Shown: one piece after another, positions 34,558 to 43,755 of the stretch
How positions within the stretch are numbered: the stretch's first letter is position 1
Layout of the letters: every line of letters starts with the position of its first letter
Assembly (NCBI GenBank): GCA_041480065.1
Contig: JBGOZF010000018.1
Location: 1-64,000, forward strand
Direction: 5' to 3'
DNA from: Fen-999 sp041480065
GTDB taxonomy: Bacteria; Pseudomonadota; Gammaproteobacteria; Burkholderiales; Rhodocyclaceae
DNA length: 64,000 nucleotides
Made by a program: the position numbers and the translations under genes
The notes under the pieces: model-generated
Seen by the model: the letters and a program-made list of their open reading frames with translations, nothing else
The model's database searches: none
What the model was told of the DNA's origin: nothing

Positions 34558-35281
34558 GCCGGTCATCGCCGCATGCCTGATGCTGCTGCCCGGCATCGCG
34601 CTCGCCCAGGCATTGCCCGCAATTACCAGCATGCCGGCGCCCGGCGGCGGGACACAGTGGTCGCTGTCGATCCAGACGCTGCTGCTGCTCACCGGACTCA
34701 CCTTCCTGCCGGCCCTGCTGCTGATGATGACCAGCTTCACGCGCATCATCATCGTGCTTTCGCTGTTGCGGAGTGCGTTGGGTACCCAGAGCTCGCCGCC
34801 CAATCAGGTGCTGGTGGGTTTGGCGCTGTTCCTCACCTTCTTCATCATGGCGCCGGTCGGCGAGAAGATATTCACCGATGCATACCAGCCTTTGGCGGAA
34901 AACCGGATCACCTTCGTCGACGCGCTCGACCGCGGCGCCGTGCCGCTACGGGGTTTCATGCTCAAGCAGGTACGCGATGCCGATCTGGCCCTATTCACGA
35001 AAATTGCGAAACAGCCCACGCCCACGAAAACCGCCGACATACCGATGCGGGTTCTGATTCCGGCCTTCGTGACCTCGGAACTGAAGACCGCCTTCCAGAT
35101 CGGCTTCATCGTCTTCATCCCCTTCCTGATCATCGACATGATCGTCGCCTCGGTGCTGATGTCCATGGGCATGATGATGATGTCGCCGGTCATTGTCAGC
35201 TTGCCGTTCAAGATCATGCTGTTCGTACTCGTGGACGGCTGGACGCTGCTGATCGGGTCTCTGGTCGGCAGCTTCGGATAG
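34547..35281 (+). CDS. fliP: flagellar export gate protein
   Basis: The protein has 244 aa with a cleavable signal sequence (MRARPVIAACLMLLPGIALA) and four membrane helices. Hallmarks are TFLPALLLMMTSFTRIIIVL, then AFVTSELKTAFQIGFIVFIP, and the methionine-rich SMGMMMMSPVIVSLPFK loop that gates the export channel. It forms the pentameric core of the export gate with FliQ and FliR. Confidence 0.97.
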   Translation: MRARPVIAACLMLLPGIALAQALPAITSMPAPGGGTQWSLSIQTLLLLTGLTFLPALLLMMTSFTRIIIVLSLLRSALGTQSSPPNQVLVGLALFLTFFIMAPVGEKIFTDAYQPLAENRITFVDALDRGAVPLRGFMLKQVRDADLALFTKIAKQPTPTKTADIPMRVLIPAFVTSELKTAFQIGFIVFIPFLIIDMIVASVLMSMGMMMMSPVIVSLPFKIMLFVLVDGWTLLIGSLVGSFG

Positions 35282-35287
35282 CCGTAT

Positions 35288-35557
35288 ATGACTCCTACCA
35301 CCGTCGTTGAAATCGGTCGTCACGCCGTCGAGGTCACCCTGCTGGTATCGGCGCCCCTGTTCATCGCCGCCCTGGTTACCGGCCTGATCGTCAGCATCTT
35401 CCAGGCCGCCACCCAGATCAATGAAAGCACGCTGTCGTTCGTGCCCAAGCTGATCGCGATCTTCCTGACCCTGATCCTGGCCGGCCCCTGGATGCTCACA
35501 CTGATGACCGACTACATGCGTCGGCTCTACGAGTCCATTCCCTCGATCATCGGCTGA
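35288..35557 (+). CDS. fliQ: flagellar export gate protein
   Basis: The 89-aa protein has two membrane hairpin helices (ALEVTLLVSAPLF-like AVEVTLLVSAPLFIAALVTG and LIAIFLTLILAGPWMLTLM) with the conserved QAATQINESTLSFVPK loop. Four copies join FliP and FliR in the gate. Its stop overlaps the fliR start (TGATG). Confidence 0.97.
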   Translation: MTPTTVVEIGRHAVEVTLLVSAPLFIAALVTGLIVSIFQAATQINESTLSFVPKLIAIFLTLILAGPWMLTLMTDYMRRLYESIPSIIG

Positions 35558-36345
35558 TGATCTCCGTTTCCTCGGCACAGCTTGACGCATGGCTTGCGGC
35601 TTTCGTCTTTCCGCTCGCTCGCATACTCGCCTTGCTGGCAGCGGCACCGGTATTCAATAACGCGGCGTTGCCGCATCGCATCCGCCTGATACTCGGACTC
35701 GCGATCACCTTCGCCCTCGCCCCCGCGTTGCCGCCGATACCCGCAATCCCTGCCGGTTCCTGGCTCGGACTGATCGTTCTCGCGCAACAGGCCCTGATCG
35801 GGGTCCTGATGGGCTTCACGCTACGGATGGCTTTCTCCGCCGTCGACGTTGCGGGCGACATGATCGGGCTGCAAATGGGCCTGTCGTTCGCCAGGTTCTA
35901 CGACCCCCAGAGTTCGGCGCAAACGCCTGTCCTAGGCGAGTTCCTCGGACTGCTGAGCCTATTGATCTTCCTGGCCATGAACGGCCATCTGCTGACGATA
36001 TCCGTCCTGGCGGAGAGTTTCCATCTGCTGCCCGTGGCCACCGCAGCAATCGCAGTCAAGAGTCTGGGCACGCTGCTCTCCTGGGCCGCCATCGTGTTTT
36101 CCGCCGGCGTGCTGTTGTCGCTACCCATGGTCGCGGCATTGCTGATCGCCAACATCGCAATGGGAGTGCTATCGAGAGTGGCGCCGCAGCTCAACCTGTT
36201 TGCGGTCGGTTTCCCGGTGACGATGGTCGCCGGCTTCGCGGTGCTGATGATTTCCCTACCCTACTTCGGCGCCGCGCTCGAGCGGCTGTTCGATCAGAGT
36301 TTCGGCGCCCTGCGCATGGTCATGCAGGCGGCGGGGGCATCCTGA
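35557..36345 (+). CDS. fliR: flagellar export gate protein
   Basis: The 262-aa protein has about six membrane helices, with the family motif GEFLGLLSLLIFLAMNGHLL and LSRVAPQLNLFAVGFPVTMV. It is the single-copy member of the FliPQR gate and pairs with FlhB. It overlaps fliQ by one base and ends the plus-strand cluster. The last 26 bases overlap the end of a convergent lipoprotein gene. Confidence 0.96.
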   Translation: MISVSSAQLDAWLAAFVFPLARILALLAAAPVFNNAALPHRIRLILGLAITFALAPALPPIPAIPAGSWLGLIVLAQQALIGVLMGFTLRMAFSAVDVAGDMIGLQMGLSFARFYDPQSSAQTPVLGEFLGLLSLLIFLAMNGHLLTISVLAESFHLLPVATAAIAVKSLGTLLSWAAIVFSAGVLLSLPMVAALLIANIAMGVLSRVAPQLNLFAVGFPVTMVAGFAVLMISLPYFGAALERLFDQSFGALRMVMQAAGAS

Positions 36346-36805
36346 CTTTTCTGGTCAGCAGGATTACACCTTCGGCCTGGCGCTGGGAGCCGATAACCGA
36401 GGAATCCAGGCTCTCGCTGTACTCCATGACCTCGTAGCCATCGAACTCATTGAGGCGCATGAGTTCCTTGGCGCGGCGGTTGAAGACCGCCCGCGCCTCA
36501 CCGGCGCCGCCGGCATAGTAGCGCTTCATCTTCAGCGAGAAATGAACGTGCTGGTCGCCCAGCGGCGCTTCCTCGATACTCCAGTTGGGGGCCAGCGGAT
36601 CAAGAACCAGATAAGCCGCGCCCGCCAGCCCGGCCCAGATGACCACTTTCTCAAGCGCCACGCTGATCGACGGCGACAGCTTGAGAGTGGTCGCGGGAAT
36701 GACGGTGCCCTTGCGCGGAATATCGCCGTCGGCTCGCGTCGGCAACTGCCAGTTGCCGCACGCGGCGAGAATCAAGACCAACGGCAGGACCGCCAGCCGC
36801 CTCAT
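36320..36805 (-). CDS. lipoprotein coupled to flgL, function unknown
   Basis: The 161-aa protein starts at an ATG overlapping the flgL stop (ATATGA). A lipoprotein signal ends in LILAACGN (lipobox LAAC). A second hydrophobic segment (VALEKVVIWAGLAGAAYLVL) is followed by a globular region with FSLKMKRYYAGGAGEARAVF and RRAKELMRLNEFDGYEVMEY. I do not recognise the family. As the last gene of the flgK-flgL operon, read by the same ribosomes, it is likely part of flagellar biogenesis, perhaps an outer-membrane or periplasmic factor. It runs 26 bases into the fliR 3' end on the opposite strand. Confidence 0.75.
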   Translation of the reverse strand: MRRLAVLPLVLILAACGNWQLPTRADGDIPRKGTVIPATTLKLSPSISVALEKVVIWAGLAGAAYLVLDPLAPNWSIEEAPLGDQHVHFSLKMKRYYAGGAGEARAVFNRRAKELMRLNEFDGYEVMEYSESLDSSVIGSQRQAEGVILLTRKVRMPPPPA

Positions 36806-38043
36806 ATGTAATTGAACAGCGAGAGTTTGGACACCGCGCTGAAGGATTTCTGCGCCGCCTCCAACTGGGTCTGTTTTTTCGTCAGGTCGGAAATCGCCTT
36901 CGCGTAATCGAGATCCTGCAGAGTCGAAAGCGTCTGCGCATATTGCAGGTCAAGGTCGCCGTTCAGGCTCTGCAGGGAGGTCGCCTCGCTGAACCGCGAG
37001 CCGACGGCTGCGCGAACGCGCCGGATGTTGTCGTTGGCCTGCCCCAGATTGACCAGGGCGTTCGCGATGTCAACTTGGTATTTCGCGTTCGCGGCGGTGC
37101 CGGTAGTCGTGCTTTCGAGCGTGCCGATCAGGTCGGCAAGGGTCCGAAACACGCTCTGGGACGAACTGGCCGCGACGGTGAAGGTGTCGGTAAGGGCCGG
37201 CGTTCCGGACAGCGTAAAACTGATGCCCAGACCCGCAGGCGTGATTGCCTGGTCGGGAACATAGGCGCCCGTGGCAACAACAGTAGCCGCGGAATCGGTG
37301 ACGGTATAGTTCGTCACGCCGGCTACGACCGAGAAACTCACCGTCAGCGGCTTGTTCGCATAGTTGCTCCACGCGACCGGGTCAGTGACGGTGCCCGTGC
37401 TGATGGTACCGGAACCCGTGTTGCCGCCTGCGTAGTCGGTGGTGAAATAGCCGTTGCCGGCGGCGACGCGCATGAACACATCGGTGCCGGAATCGCTGAT
37501 GGCGAGCTGAGTCGATGGCGACACGGCCAAAGTGCGCTGACCATCATCGCCGAGGTAGCTGATGTCGTTGGCGGCTGCCGCCAGCAGGCCGTCGACACTC
37601 CCGGAGAACGGTTGCGTGCTGCCCTTGTAGCCTGAGAAGAGATATTGTCCGGTGCCGTCGGTGGCATTGGCGATGCCCACAAGGTCACTGAAGCGGGCGC
37701 GAAGTTCCACCGCAATGGCACTCCGATCGGTTTTGGTGAGCGTGCTGTTGCCCGCCTGCACCGTCAGTTGCTGGATACGGCCGAGAACGTCGTTCAGCGT
37801 CGACAGTTGCGTGTCTTCAAGGCCCAGCGCGGAGTTGGCATTGTCGAGGTTGGTGGCGAACTGGGTATTGATGTCCTTCGACTGCTGGGCTTGCAGTGCC
37901 TGGGCCGCGCCGACGGGATCGTCGGCGGGTGTGACGATACGCCGGCCCGTGGAGAGCTGTTGGTACAACTTCAGCGTGGCCGCCGTCTGCTGGTTGATGC
38001 TGCTGACGCCGGCATCGAAGATCATGTTGGTGCTGATTCTCAT
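36802..38043 (-). CDS. flgL: hook-filament junction protein 3
   Basis: The protein has 413 aa. The flagellin-like N-terminus (MRISTNMIFDAGVSSINQQT, then TGRRIVTPADDPVGAAQALQ) and C-terminus (LQDLDYAKAISDLTKKQTQL) are conserved; a variable serine/threonine-rich centre is in between. It joins hook to filament. It follows flgK by 18 bases. Confidence 0.96.
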   Translation of the reverse strand: MRISTNMIFDAGVSSINQQTAATLKLYQQLSTGRRIVTPADDPVGAAQALQAQQSKDINTQFATNLDNANSALGLEDTQLSTLNDVLGRIQQLTVQAGNSTLTKTDRSAIAVELRARFSDLVGIANATDGTGQYLFSGYKGSTQPFSGSVDGLLAAAANDISYLGDDGQRTLAVSPSTQLAISDSGTDVFMRVAAGNGYFTTDYAGGNTGSGTISTGTVTDPVAWSNYANKPLTVSFSVVAGVTNYTVTDSAATVVATGAYVPDQAITPAGLGISFTLSGTPALTDTFTVAASSSQSVFRTLADLIGTLESTTTGTAANAKYQVDIANALVNLGQANDNIRRVRAAVGSRFSEATSLQSLNGDLDLQYAQTLSTLQDLDYAKAISDLTKKQTQLEAAQKSFSAVSKLSLFNYI

Positions 38044-38061
38044 GGCTGCGCTCGCAATCGA

Positions 38062-40011
38062 TTATTGGCCAAGGGTGAGCAAGGTATCGAACAGCTTGGC
38101 CGAGATGTCGATCACCTTGGCCGACGCCTGATACGCCTGCTGGTAACGCAGCAGATTGGCTGCCTCCTCGTCGAGATTGACCCCCGACGTCTTCTGCTGT
38201 TCGGCGACCGCCGCGTCGGCGAGAGCCTGCTGGGCCTGGCCAACGGACTGCACTTGCCGGGTCTTGTTGCCCACTTCACTGACCAGTTGGGAGTAGGCCG
38301 CCTGGTAACTCGCGGTGCCACCGACCATGGTGTTCGCGGTTTGCAGGGCCGCCAGCGCAACGGCATTGCGGTTGTCGGCGACACCGCTGGTGTTGGTACT
38401 GACGGTAAACACGTCTCCGGCCGCAGGGCTGCCGGAGATCTGCATCGTCCAGCCGTTGTAGGTGATGTTGGCCCCGGCAGTGTAGGGAACGTTTGCAGGA
38501 TTGCCCGTCCCGACGCCGTTGACATTGAAAGTCGTCGGCGGATTGTTAAACGTGATGGTCACCGTTTGCTGGAGGTTCGCATTCGGTGGTGCCGGCCCAT
38601 TGACGCTGCCGGCGCTGATCTTGCCGGTACCGGTGTTGGCCAGGGGCGCAGCAGTTCTCATGGGCGCGGCAGCGGCGATATTGCGGGCGTCGGACACGGC
38701 CACGGCAATGCTGCCGGCGCCGGCGCGGGTCGGTTCGATCTTGAAGCTCTCGCCGACATTGGGCGCTCCCGTCAGGGTCAGGGTAAGGCCTTGCCCGCCC
38801 GCCTTGGCCGGCGTCATCAGGTCGGCCAGGGCCGCGGCAGGAGTGGCGCCGGTACCGGTCCAGGAAGTGTTGTCGGACAGTCGGGTCAGGACGAAGGTAT
38901 TCGCCGCCGTGTAGGCAAGCGCATAGTCGCTCGTGGTCAGGTCTGCGGCGGCGGTGGCGGAAAAGCCCGCCGCAATCGAGGCACCGCTGGTGTTGAGCGA
39001 ATTGGCGTAGGCCCGGGGTCCCGAGACGCTGAAAAAGTCGCCGCCCAATGCCCCGGTCAAGTCCTGTCCCAGCCGATGCTGGTTGTTGACCGTTTGCGCC
39101 AGGGCGATGGCCACGCGGCCAAGCGAGTTCTGGGCGGGGTCCAGCGACTCGCTGCGGAAACTGAGCAGCCCGCCGAGCGTACCGCCGGTGACCTGGGATT
39201 CCGGCACTTGAACTGTCGTTCCACCGGGGGCCTGCATGACGACGATCATGCGCTCCGGATCGTCCGTCGCAGCCACGGCATTCAGCGAGAAACTGTCGGC
39301 GCCGACGACGAGGGGCTGTCCGCTGCCGAAGAAGACACTGATCGTGCCGTCACTCTGATTCACCGTGGTTACGCGCACCTCTTTGTTCAGATCGGCGATC
39401 ATCTGGTCGCGCTGATCGAGAAGATCATTGGGTTGCTGAGTCTGGTTGCCGGCCCCGGCGATAATGATGCGCTGGTTGATGTCCGCGATCTGGCTGGCAA
39501 GGTTGCTGATCGACGCAACCTCGCTGGTGATCTGCGAATTGACACCGTCGCGGATTTCGCTCATCCGCTGGTTCAGCGCCTGGAACCGCACCGTCAGTGA
39601 CTGAGCAGCGGAAAGCATCGATTGGCGGGAGGGAATCGAAGACGGGTTGGCGGCCACTGTCTGAACGCCATCGAAGAAGCCGGTCAGCGCGGGACTGAGC
39701 CCGGACGTCGAGTCCGCCAGGATGCTGTTGATCTGGTTGATCTGCTGCAGGTAGCTGTCCATCTCCGAGGTACTGGTCTGCGCGGACAGCACCTGTTTGG
39801 AAAGGAACTGGTCGTAGACCCGCTTCACGGTCTCGACATTGGTGCCTTGGCCGAGGAAGCCGGCGCCGGTCTGAACGGGGAAGTTGCTGGCCTGGACAAT
39901 GACCTGCCGGTTGTAGCCCGGCGTCGATTGATTGGCTATGTTGTGGCTGGTCGTCGTCAGACCGACCATGGCAGCGTTGAGACCGGTGATGCCGATGCTT
40001 AGAGTGCTCAT
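38062..40011 (-). CDS. flgK: hook-filament junction protein 1
   Basis: The protein has 649 aa from the ATG that gives the family start MSTLSIGITGLNAAMVGLTT; a longer frame adds 11 residues without homology. It has the LYNAS-like SHNIANQSTPGYNRQ and the C-terminal QQKTSGVNLDEEAANLLRYQ, then QAYQASAKVIDISAKLFDTL. The large centre is variable. It sits on the hook and starts the flgK-flgL-lipoprotein operon. Promoter elements for sigma-54 and possibly sigma-28 stand upstream. Confidence 0.96.
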   Translation of the reverse strand: MSTLSIGITGLNAAMVGLTTTSHNIANQSTPGYNRQVIVQASNFPVQTGAGFLGQGTNVETVKRVYDQFLSKQVLSAQTSTSEMDSYLQQINQINSILADSTSGLSPALTGFFDGVQTVAANPSSIPSRQSMLSAAQSLTVRFQALNQRMSEIRDGVNSQITSEVASISNLASQIADINQRIIIAGAGNQTQQPNDLLDQRDQMIADLNKEVRVTTVNQSDGTISVFFGSGQPLVVGADSFSLNAVAATDDPERMIVVMQAPGGTTVQVPESQVTGGTLGGLLSFRSESLDPAQNSLGRVAIALAQTVNNQHRLGQDLTGALGGDFFSVSGPRAYANSLNTSGASIAAGFSATAAADLTTSDYALAYTAANTFVLTRLSDNTSWTGTGATPAAALADLMTPAKAGGQGLTLTLTGAPNVGESFKIEPTRAGAGSIAVAVSDARNIAAAAPMRTAAPLANTGTGKISAGSVNGPAPPNANLQQTVTITFNNPPTTFNVNGVGTGNPANVPYTAGANITYNGWTMQISGSPAAGDVFTVSTNTSGVADNRNAVALAALQTANTMVGGTASYQAAYSQLVSEVGNKTRQVQSVGQAQQALADAAVAEQQKTSGVNLDEEAANLLRYQQAYQASAKVIDISAKLFDTLLTLGQ

Positions 40012-40034
40012 GATGACTCCATTCCGATACCCGG

Positions 40035-40042
40035 TTATCGGC
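40035..40042 (-). promoter_or_regulatory. possible sigma-28 -10 element of flgK
   Basis: GCCGATAA on the minus strand is a perfect sigma-28 -10 box, 23 bases before the flgK ATG. The -35 region eleven bases upstream matches only 4 of 8 positions, so it is weak. It lies inside an inverted repeat (TCGGCA/TGCCGA). Confidence 0.45.
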
Positions 40043-40078
40043 AAAAAATGCCGACGATTGAGGCTCTAAACGAGTAAC

Positions 40079-40094
40079 TGCAACGCTTGTGCCA
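40079..40094 (-). promoter_or_regulatory. sigma-54 promoter of flgK
   Basis: On the minus strand TGGCACA, AGCG and TTGCA give GG-N10-GC; only the last base of the -24 box differs from consensus. It lies in the flgJ-flgK gap about 68 bases before the flgK ATG. Confidence 0.92.
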
Positions 40095-40130
40095 GCCCGG
40101 CGCAGACGTGTTTCATTCTGTTAGGGACTC

Positions 40131-41084
40131 TTAGGCCGCCAGGGCGGTGCGCAGCGTCTGACCGCCGATGATGCGGGTCAGCTTGTCGGCGTAGGCGGGG
40201 TCGGTGGCGTAACCGGCCCGCTGCAGGCCGCGGGCGAAGGAGGTTGCGTCGAGCGAGCCGACCACGGGAGCATAGCGCGGGTTCGAAACCAGAAGGCGGG
40301 CATAGTCGGCGAACGCTTCGGCGTAGGAGCCGTAGGCACGGAAGCGTTCGACCCGCTGCTGGGCGACACCATCGACGTACTCGGTCGTCGCGGCTTCCAC
40401 CGTCGGTCCGCTCCAATTGCGCCCGGCCTTGACGCCGAACACGTTGTAGCTCGGCTGGCCATCGGACCGGTGCGGCTCGGAGCGTCCCCAGCCCGTTTCC
40501 AACGCCGCCTGCGCAACCAGGAAGGCGGCCGGTACGCCGGTCGCCTGGGAAGCCGCCGCGGCGTGCGGCCAGACCTTGTTCACGAACTCCCGCGTGCCAG
40601 ACGAGGCGGCGGATTCCGGGCCGATCGCCGGCGCCGTAACGGGTGGAGCCAGCGGCCGGGCAGAATCGGTGGCTCTGGGCAGCGGCAAGGCCTTGGCCGG
40701 GAAGTCGAGTTGATAGGGCACGGCATTTGGTTTCAACGGCAGGCCGCCCTCGAAGGCCGTGGGGTCGCCGCCAGCCCGCGTGAGTTGTTTCTCGATCATG
40801 GCCGCCAGCCCTGTACCGCCCTTGGCAGTCATCACCTGGCCCAACTGCTGGTCGAGCAAGGATTCGTACATGCGCGTCTGCTCGCTGTCGAACAGCCCCT
40901 CTCGCGGCGTCGCGTCGCGCATGGACTTGAGCACCATCTGCAAGAACAAGGCCTCGAACTGCTGGGCCGCCGCTTTCAAGGCGGCCGGATCGTTGGCATG
41001 TGTGCGGCGCTTCAGCGCCGCCAGCGCGTTGGCATCGAAGATGGAAGGGGTGAGCGCGGCCGAGTCCATGGCAGTATTCAGCAT
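40131..41084 (-). CDS. flgJ: rod-assembly peptidoglycan hydrolase
   Basis: The protein has 317 aa from ATG 41084; ATG 41069 is an alternative and the ribosome site is poor for both. The N-terminal rod-cap domain (about 20-110, KAAAQQFEALFLQMVLKSMR) is followed by a linker and a glucosaminidase domain (about 165-310: FLVAQAALETGWG, YNVFGVKAGRNW, AYGSYAEAFADYARLL). It caps the growing rod and cuts peptidoglycan. This two-domain form is normal for beta- and gammaproteobacteria. Confidence 0.94.
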   Translation of the reverse strand: MLNTAMDSAALTPSIFDANALAALKRRTHANDPAALKAAAQQFEALFLQMVLKSMRDATPREGLFDSEQTRMYESLLDQQLGQVMTAKGGTGLAAMIEKQLTRAGGDPTAFEGGLPLKPNAVPYQLDFPAKALPLPRATDSARPLAPPVTAPAIGPESAASSGTREFVNKVWPHAAAASQATGVPAAFLVAQAALETGWGRSEPHRSDGQPSYNVFGVKAGRNWSGPTVEAATTEYVDGVAQQRVERFRAYGSYAEAFADYARLLVSNPRYAPVVGSLDATSFARGLQRAGYATDPAYADKLTRIIGGQTLRTALAA

Positions 41085-41136
41085 CGCACCGACCGCTTGC
41101 CGGCAATCGGCGGAACAGGCCGGCAATATTTGCCCA

Positions 41137-42249
41137 TCAAATGATTTCCAGTTCGGCCCTCAGCGCACCCGCCGACTTCATGGCCTGGAGGATGGCGATC
41201 AGATCCTGGGGATTGGCGCCGATTGCGTTGAGCGCCTTGACCACGTCGGCCAGCTTGGCGCCGCCGCGCAGGTTGAGCAGACCGCCGCCCTCCTGCTTGA
41301 TGTCGATCTGGGCGTTGGTCACCGTCGCCGTCCGGCCGCCGGACAGCGCCCCCGGCTGGCTGACCGCGTTCTCGGTGGTGATCGACACCGACAGGTTGCC
41401 GTGGGCAACCGCGCAGTTGTCGAGGGTCACGCTCTGGTTCATGACCACCGATCCCGTGCGGCTGTTGACGATCACTTTCGCAGCCGTCTGGTCCGGCGCA
41501 ATCTCGAGGTCGCCGATGCGGCCGAGGAAGGAAACACGCTCATCCGTGTTCATCGGCGCGCGCACGCGTATCTGGCGACCGTCGACGGCAACCGCAGTTC
41601 CGGGTGCCGCCCGATTGACGGTCTCGACCACCTTCTGGGCGGTACCGAAATCGGTCGTATTGAGATCGAAATGGACGTACTCGCCCTGCCCCACCGGCGT
41701 CGGCACTTCGCGCTCGACCGTCGCGCCGCCGGCGATGCGGCCGACCGACAGATGGTTGATCGTTACCTTGGAGCCGGCGCCCGACGCGCCTGCTCCCACC
41801 ACCACCAGGTTGCCCTGTGCCATGGCATAGATCTGGCCGTCGGCGCCCTTGAGCGGCGTCAGGATCAAGGTACCCCCCTTGAGCGACTTGGCATTGCCGA
41901 TCGAAGAAGCGGTGACGTCGATCTGCTGCCCAGCGCGCGCGAACGCCGGCAGCGTGGCCGTCACCATCACCGCCGCCACGTTCTTCAGTTGCAGCGATTG
42001 CCCGGGCGGCAAATTCACGCCCATGTTGGAGAGCATGTTGATGATGCTCTGGACCGTGAAGGGCGTCTGCGTCGTCTGGTCGCCGGAACCGTCGAGGCCG
42101 ACCACCAGCCCGTAGCCCACCAACTGGTTGTTGCGCACGCCGGCAATCGACGCCAGATCCTTGATGCGCTCCGCACGGGCCGCATCGGCGACCAGCAGCG
42201 CGGCCAACATCCACATCACGGTAATCAGGACTTTCTGGGTCAGGCTCAT
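41137..42249 (-). CDS. flgI: flagellar P-ring protein
   Basis: The 370-aa protein starts at ATG 42249 (MSLTQKVLITVMWMLAALLV), a signal peptide. Mature part ERIKDLASIAGVRNNQLVGY, then GLVVGLDGSGDQT, and the conserved VVVTATLPAFARAGQQIDV-like MVTATLPAFARAGQQIDVTA are typical. It forms the periplasmic P ring around the rod. It is 5 bases after flgH. Confidence 0.97.
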   Translation of the reverse strand: MSLTQKVLITVMWMLAALLVADAARAERIKDLASIAGVRNNQLVGYGLVVGLDGSGDQTTQTPFTVQSIINMLSNMGVNLPPGQSLQLKNVAAVMVTATLPAFARAGQQIDVTASSIGNAKSLKGGTLILTPLKGADGQIYAMAQGNLVVVGAGASGAGSKVTINHLSVGRIAGGATVEREVPTPVGQGEYVHFDLNTTDFGTAQKVVETVNRAAPGTAVAVDGRQIRVRAPMNTDERVSFLGRIGDLEIAPDQTAAKVIVNSRTGSVVMNQSVTLDNCAVAHGNLSVSITTENAVSQPGALSGGRTATVTNAQIDIKQEGGGLLNLRGGAKLADVVKALNAIGANPQDLIAILQAMKSAGALRAELEII

Positions 42250-42254
42250 GATCT

Positions 42255-42920
42255 CTAGAACGGTAGGACAGTCAGGAAGAAGCGGGAGAGCCAGCCCATG
42301 ACCTGGGCCGTGTCGATGAAGCCGTTGGCCTTGTATTCGATCCTGGCGTCGGCGACCTGGGTCGACTGCACGGTGTTGGCGCCGGTGACGGTGTTGGGAT
42401 TGACCACGCCGGAGAAACGCACGAACTCTTCGCCTTCCTTGAGGCCGATCTGCTTCTCGCCCGAGACCAGCAGGTTGCCGTTCGGGAAGACCTCGATGAC
42501 GGTGACGGTGATGGTGCCGGTGAAGTCGTTGGCGGAGTTGTTCTGGCCCTTGCCATCGAACTTGTTGCTGTCGTCGGCAGCCAGCGTCAGGCCCTGCACG
42601 CCCTTGAACGGCAGGCCGACCACCGTCGGCACCGAGGCATCGACCTTTTGCGTGCGCTCGGTCTTGTTCTCGGAGATCTTCGACGCCTGGGTCTTCTCGG
42701 TGATGTTGATGGTCAGGGTATCGCCGACGAAGCGTGCGCGCCGATCCTCGAACAGCGGCCGACTGCTGCCGGCATTGAAGATCGCGCCGTTGACGGGAGT
42801 TGCCGCAGCCTGTGCCGCGGGCCGCGCCGTCATCGGCTGATGCACCGCCGTCGCCGGCGTCGTCGTGACGCACCCGAACAGTGTCGCTGCCACGAAAAGG
42901 ATTGCCAGGATGGTCTTCAT
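42255..42920 (-). CDS. flgH: flagellar L-ring lipoprotein
   Basis: The 221-aa protein has a lipoprotein signal ending in ATLFGC, and the FlgH motifs SRPLFEDRRARFVGDTLTIN, then FVRFSGVVNPNTVTGANTVQ and a C-terminal WLSRFFLTVLPF. It is outer-membrane anchored and builds the L ring as an outer bushing. It is 11 bases after flgG. Confidence 0.97.
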   Translation of the reverse strand: MKTILAILFVAATLFGCVTTTPATAVHQPMTARPAAQAAATPVNGAIFNAGSSRPLFEDRRARFVGDTLTINITEKTQASKISENKTERTQKVDASVPTVVGLPFKGVQGLTLAADDSNKFDGKGQNNSANDFTGTITVTVIEVFPNGNLLVSGEKQIGLKEGEEFVRFSGVVNPNTVTGANTVQSTQVADARIEYKANGFIDTAQVMGWLSRFFLTVLPF

Positions 42921-42931
42921 GGCGGCTGCGA

Positions 42932-43714
42932 TTACAGTTGGGTCAGGCGGGCAAGCATGGCATCGGACGTGCTGACGACTTTCGAATTGAGCTCATAGGC
43001 ACGCTGGGTCTGGATCATCTGCACCAGTTCCTCGGCGACATTGACATTCGAGGTTTCGACGTAGCCCTGGTTGAGGACACCCGAGCCGTTGGTACCCGGC
43101 GTATTGGGCGTCGGCGTGCCGGACGAAGCCGTCTCGACGAACAGGTTCTCGCCCACGCTTTGCAGGCCGCCGACATTGACAAAGGTGGCCAGCTGGATGG
43201 TGCCGATCTGGGTCGGCGTCGTGCTGCCGCTCAGCAACACGGACACGATTCCGTCGCGGCTGACGGTGATCGAGGTGGCGTTTGACGGAATGGTGATAGC
43301 CGGCGACAGCGGGTAACCGCTCGAGGTGACGACCTGCCCCGTGCTGTCCATCTGGAAGGCGCCGTCGCGAGTGTAGGACAGCGTGCCGTCGGGCATCTGC
43401 ACCTGGAAAAACCCTTGCCCGTTGACCGCCAGATCCAGTGCGTTTTCGGTCTTCTGCAGGCTGCCCTGAATGAAGACGTGTTCGGTGGCCACCGGCCGCA
43501 CGCCGACGCCGAGCATCAGGCCGGAAGGAATCGTGGTCTGCTGCGACGAAGCGGCGCCCGGCTGACGCAGCGTCTGGTAGAGCAGGTCCTCGAATATTGC
43601 CCGCGAACGCTTGAAACCGTTGGTGCTGACGTTGGCCAGGTTGTTGGCGATGACGTCCAGTTGCGTCTGCTGAGCGTCGAGGCCGGTCTTGGCAATCCAG
43701 AGGGAGCGGATCAT
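42932..43714 (-). CDS. flgG: distal rod protein
   Basis: The 260-aa protein has the rod/hook N-terminal motif (IAKTGLDAQQTQLDVIANNL, then ANVSTNGFKRSRAIFEDLLY) and the C-terminal QRAYELNSKVVSTSDAMLAR. The QTLRQPG segment is characteristic of FlgG rather than FlgE. It is separated from flgF by 169 bases that hold a repeat copy. Confidence 0.97.
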   Translation of the reverse strand: MIRSLWIAKTGLDAQQTQLDVIANNLANVSTNGFKRSRAIFEDLLYQTLRQPGAASSQQTTIPSGLMLGVGVRPVATEHVFIQGSLQKTENALDLAVNGQGFFQVQMPDGTLSYTRDGAFQMDSTGQVVTSSGYPLSPAITIPSNATSITVSRDGIVSVLLSGSTTPTQIGTIQLATFVNVGGLQSVGENLFVETASSGTPTPNTPGTNGSGVLNQGYVETSNVNVAEELVQMIQTQRAYELNSKVVSTSDAMLARLTQL

Positions 43715-43755
43715 GTTCAGTTGACCTCAGGGAATACAACGACGACACACAAGAA

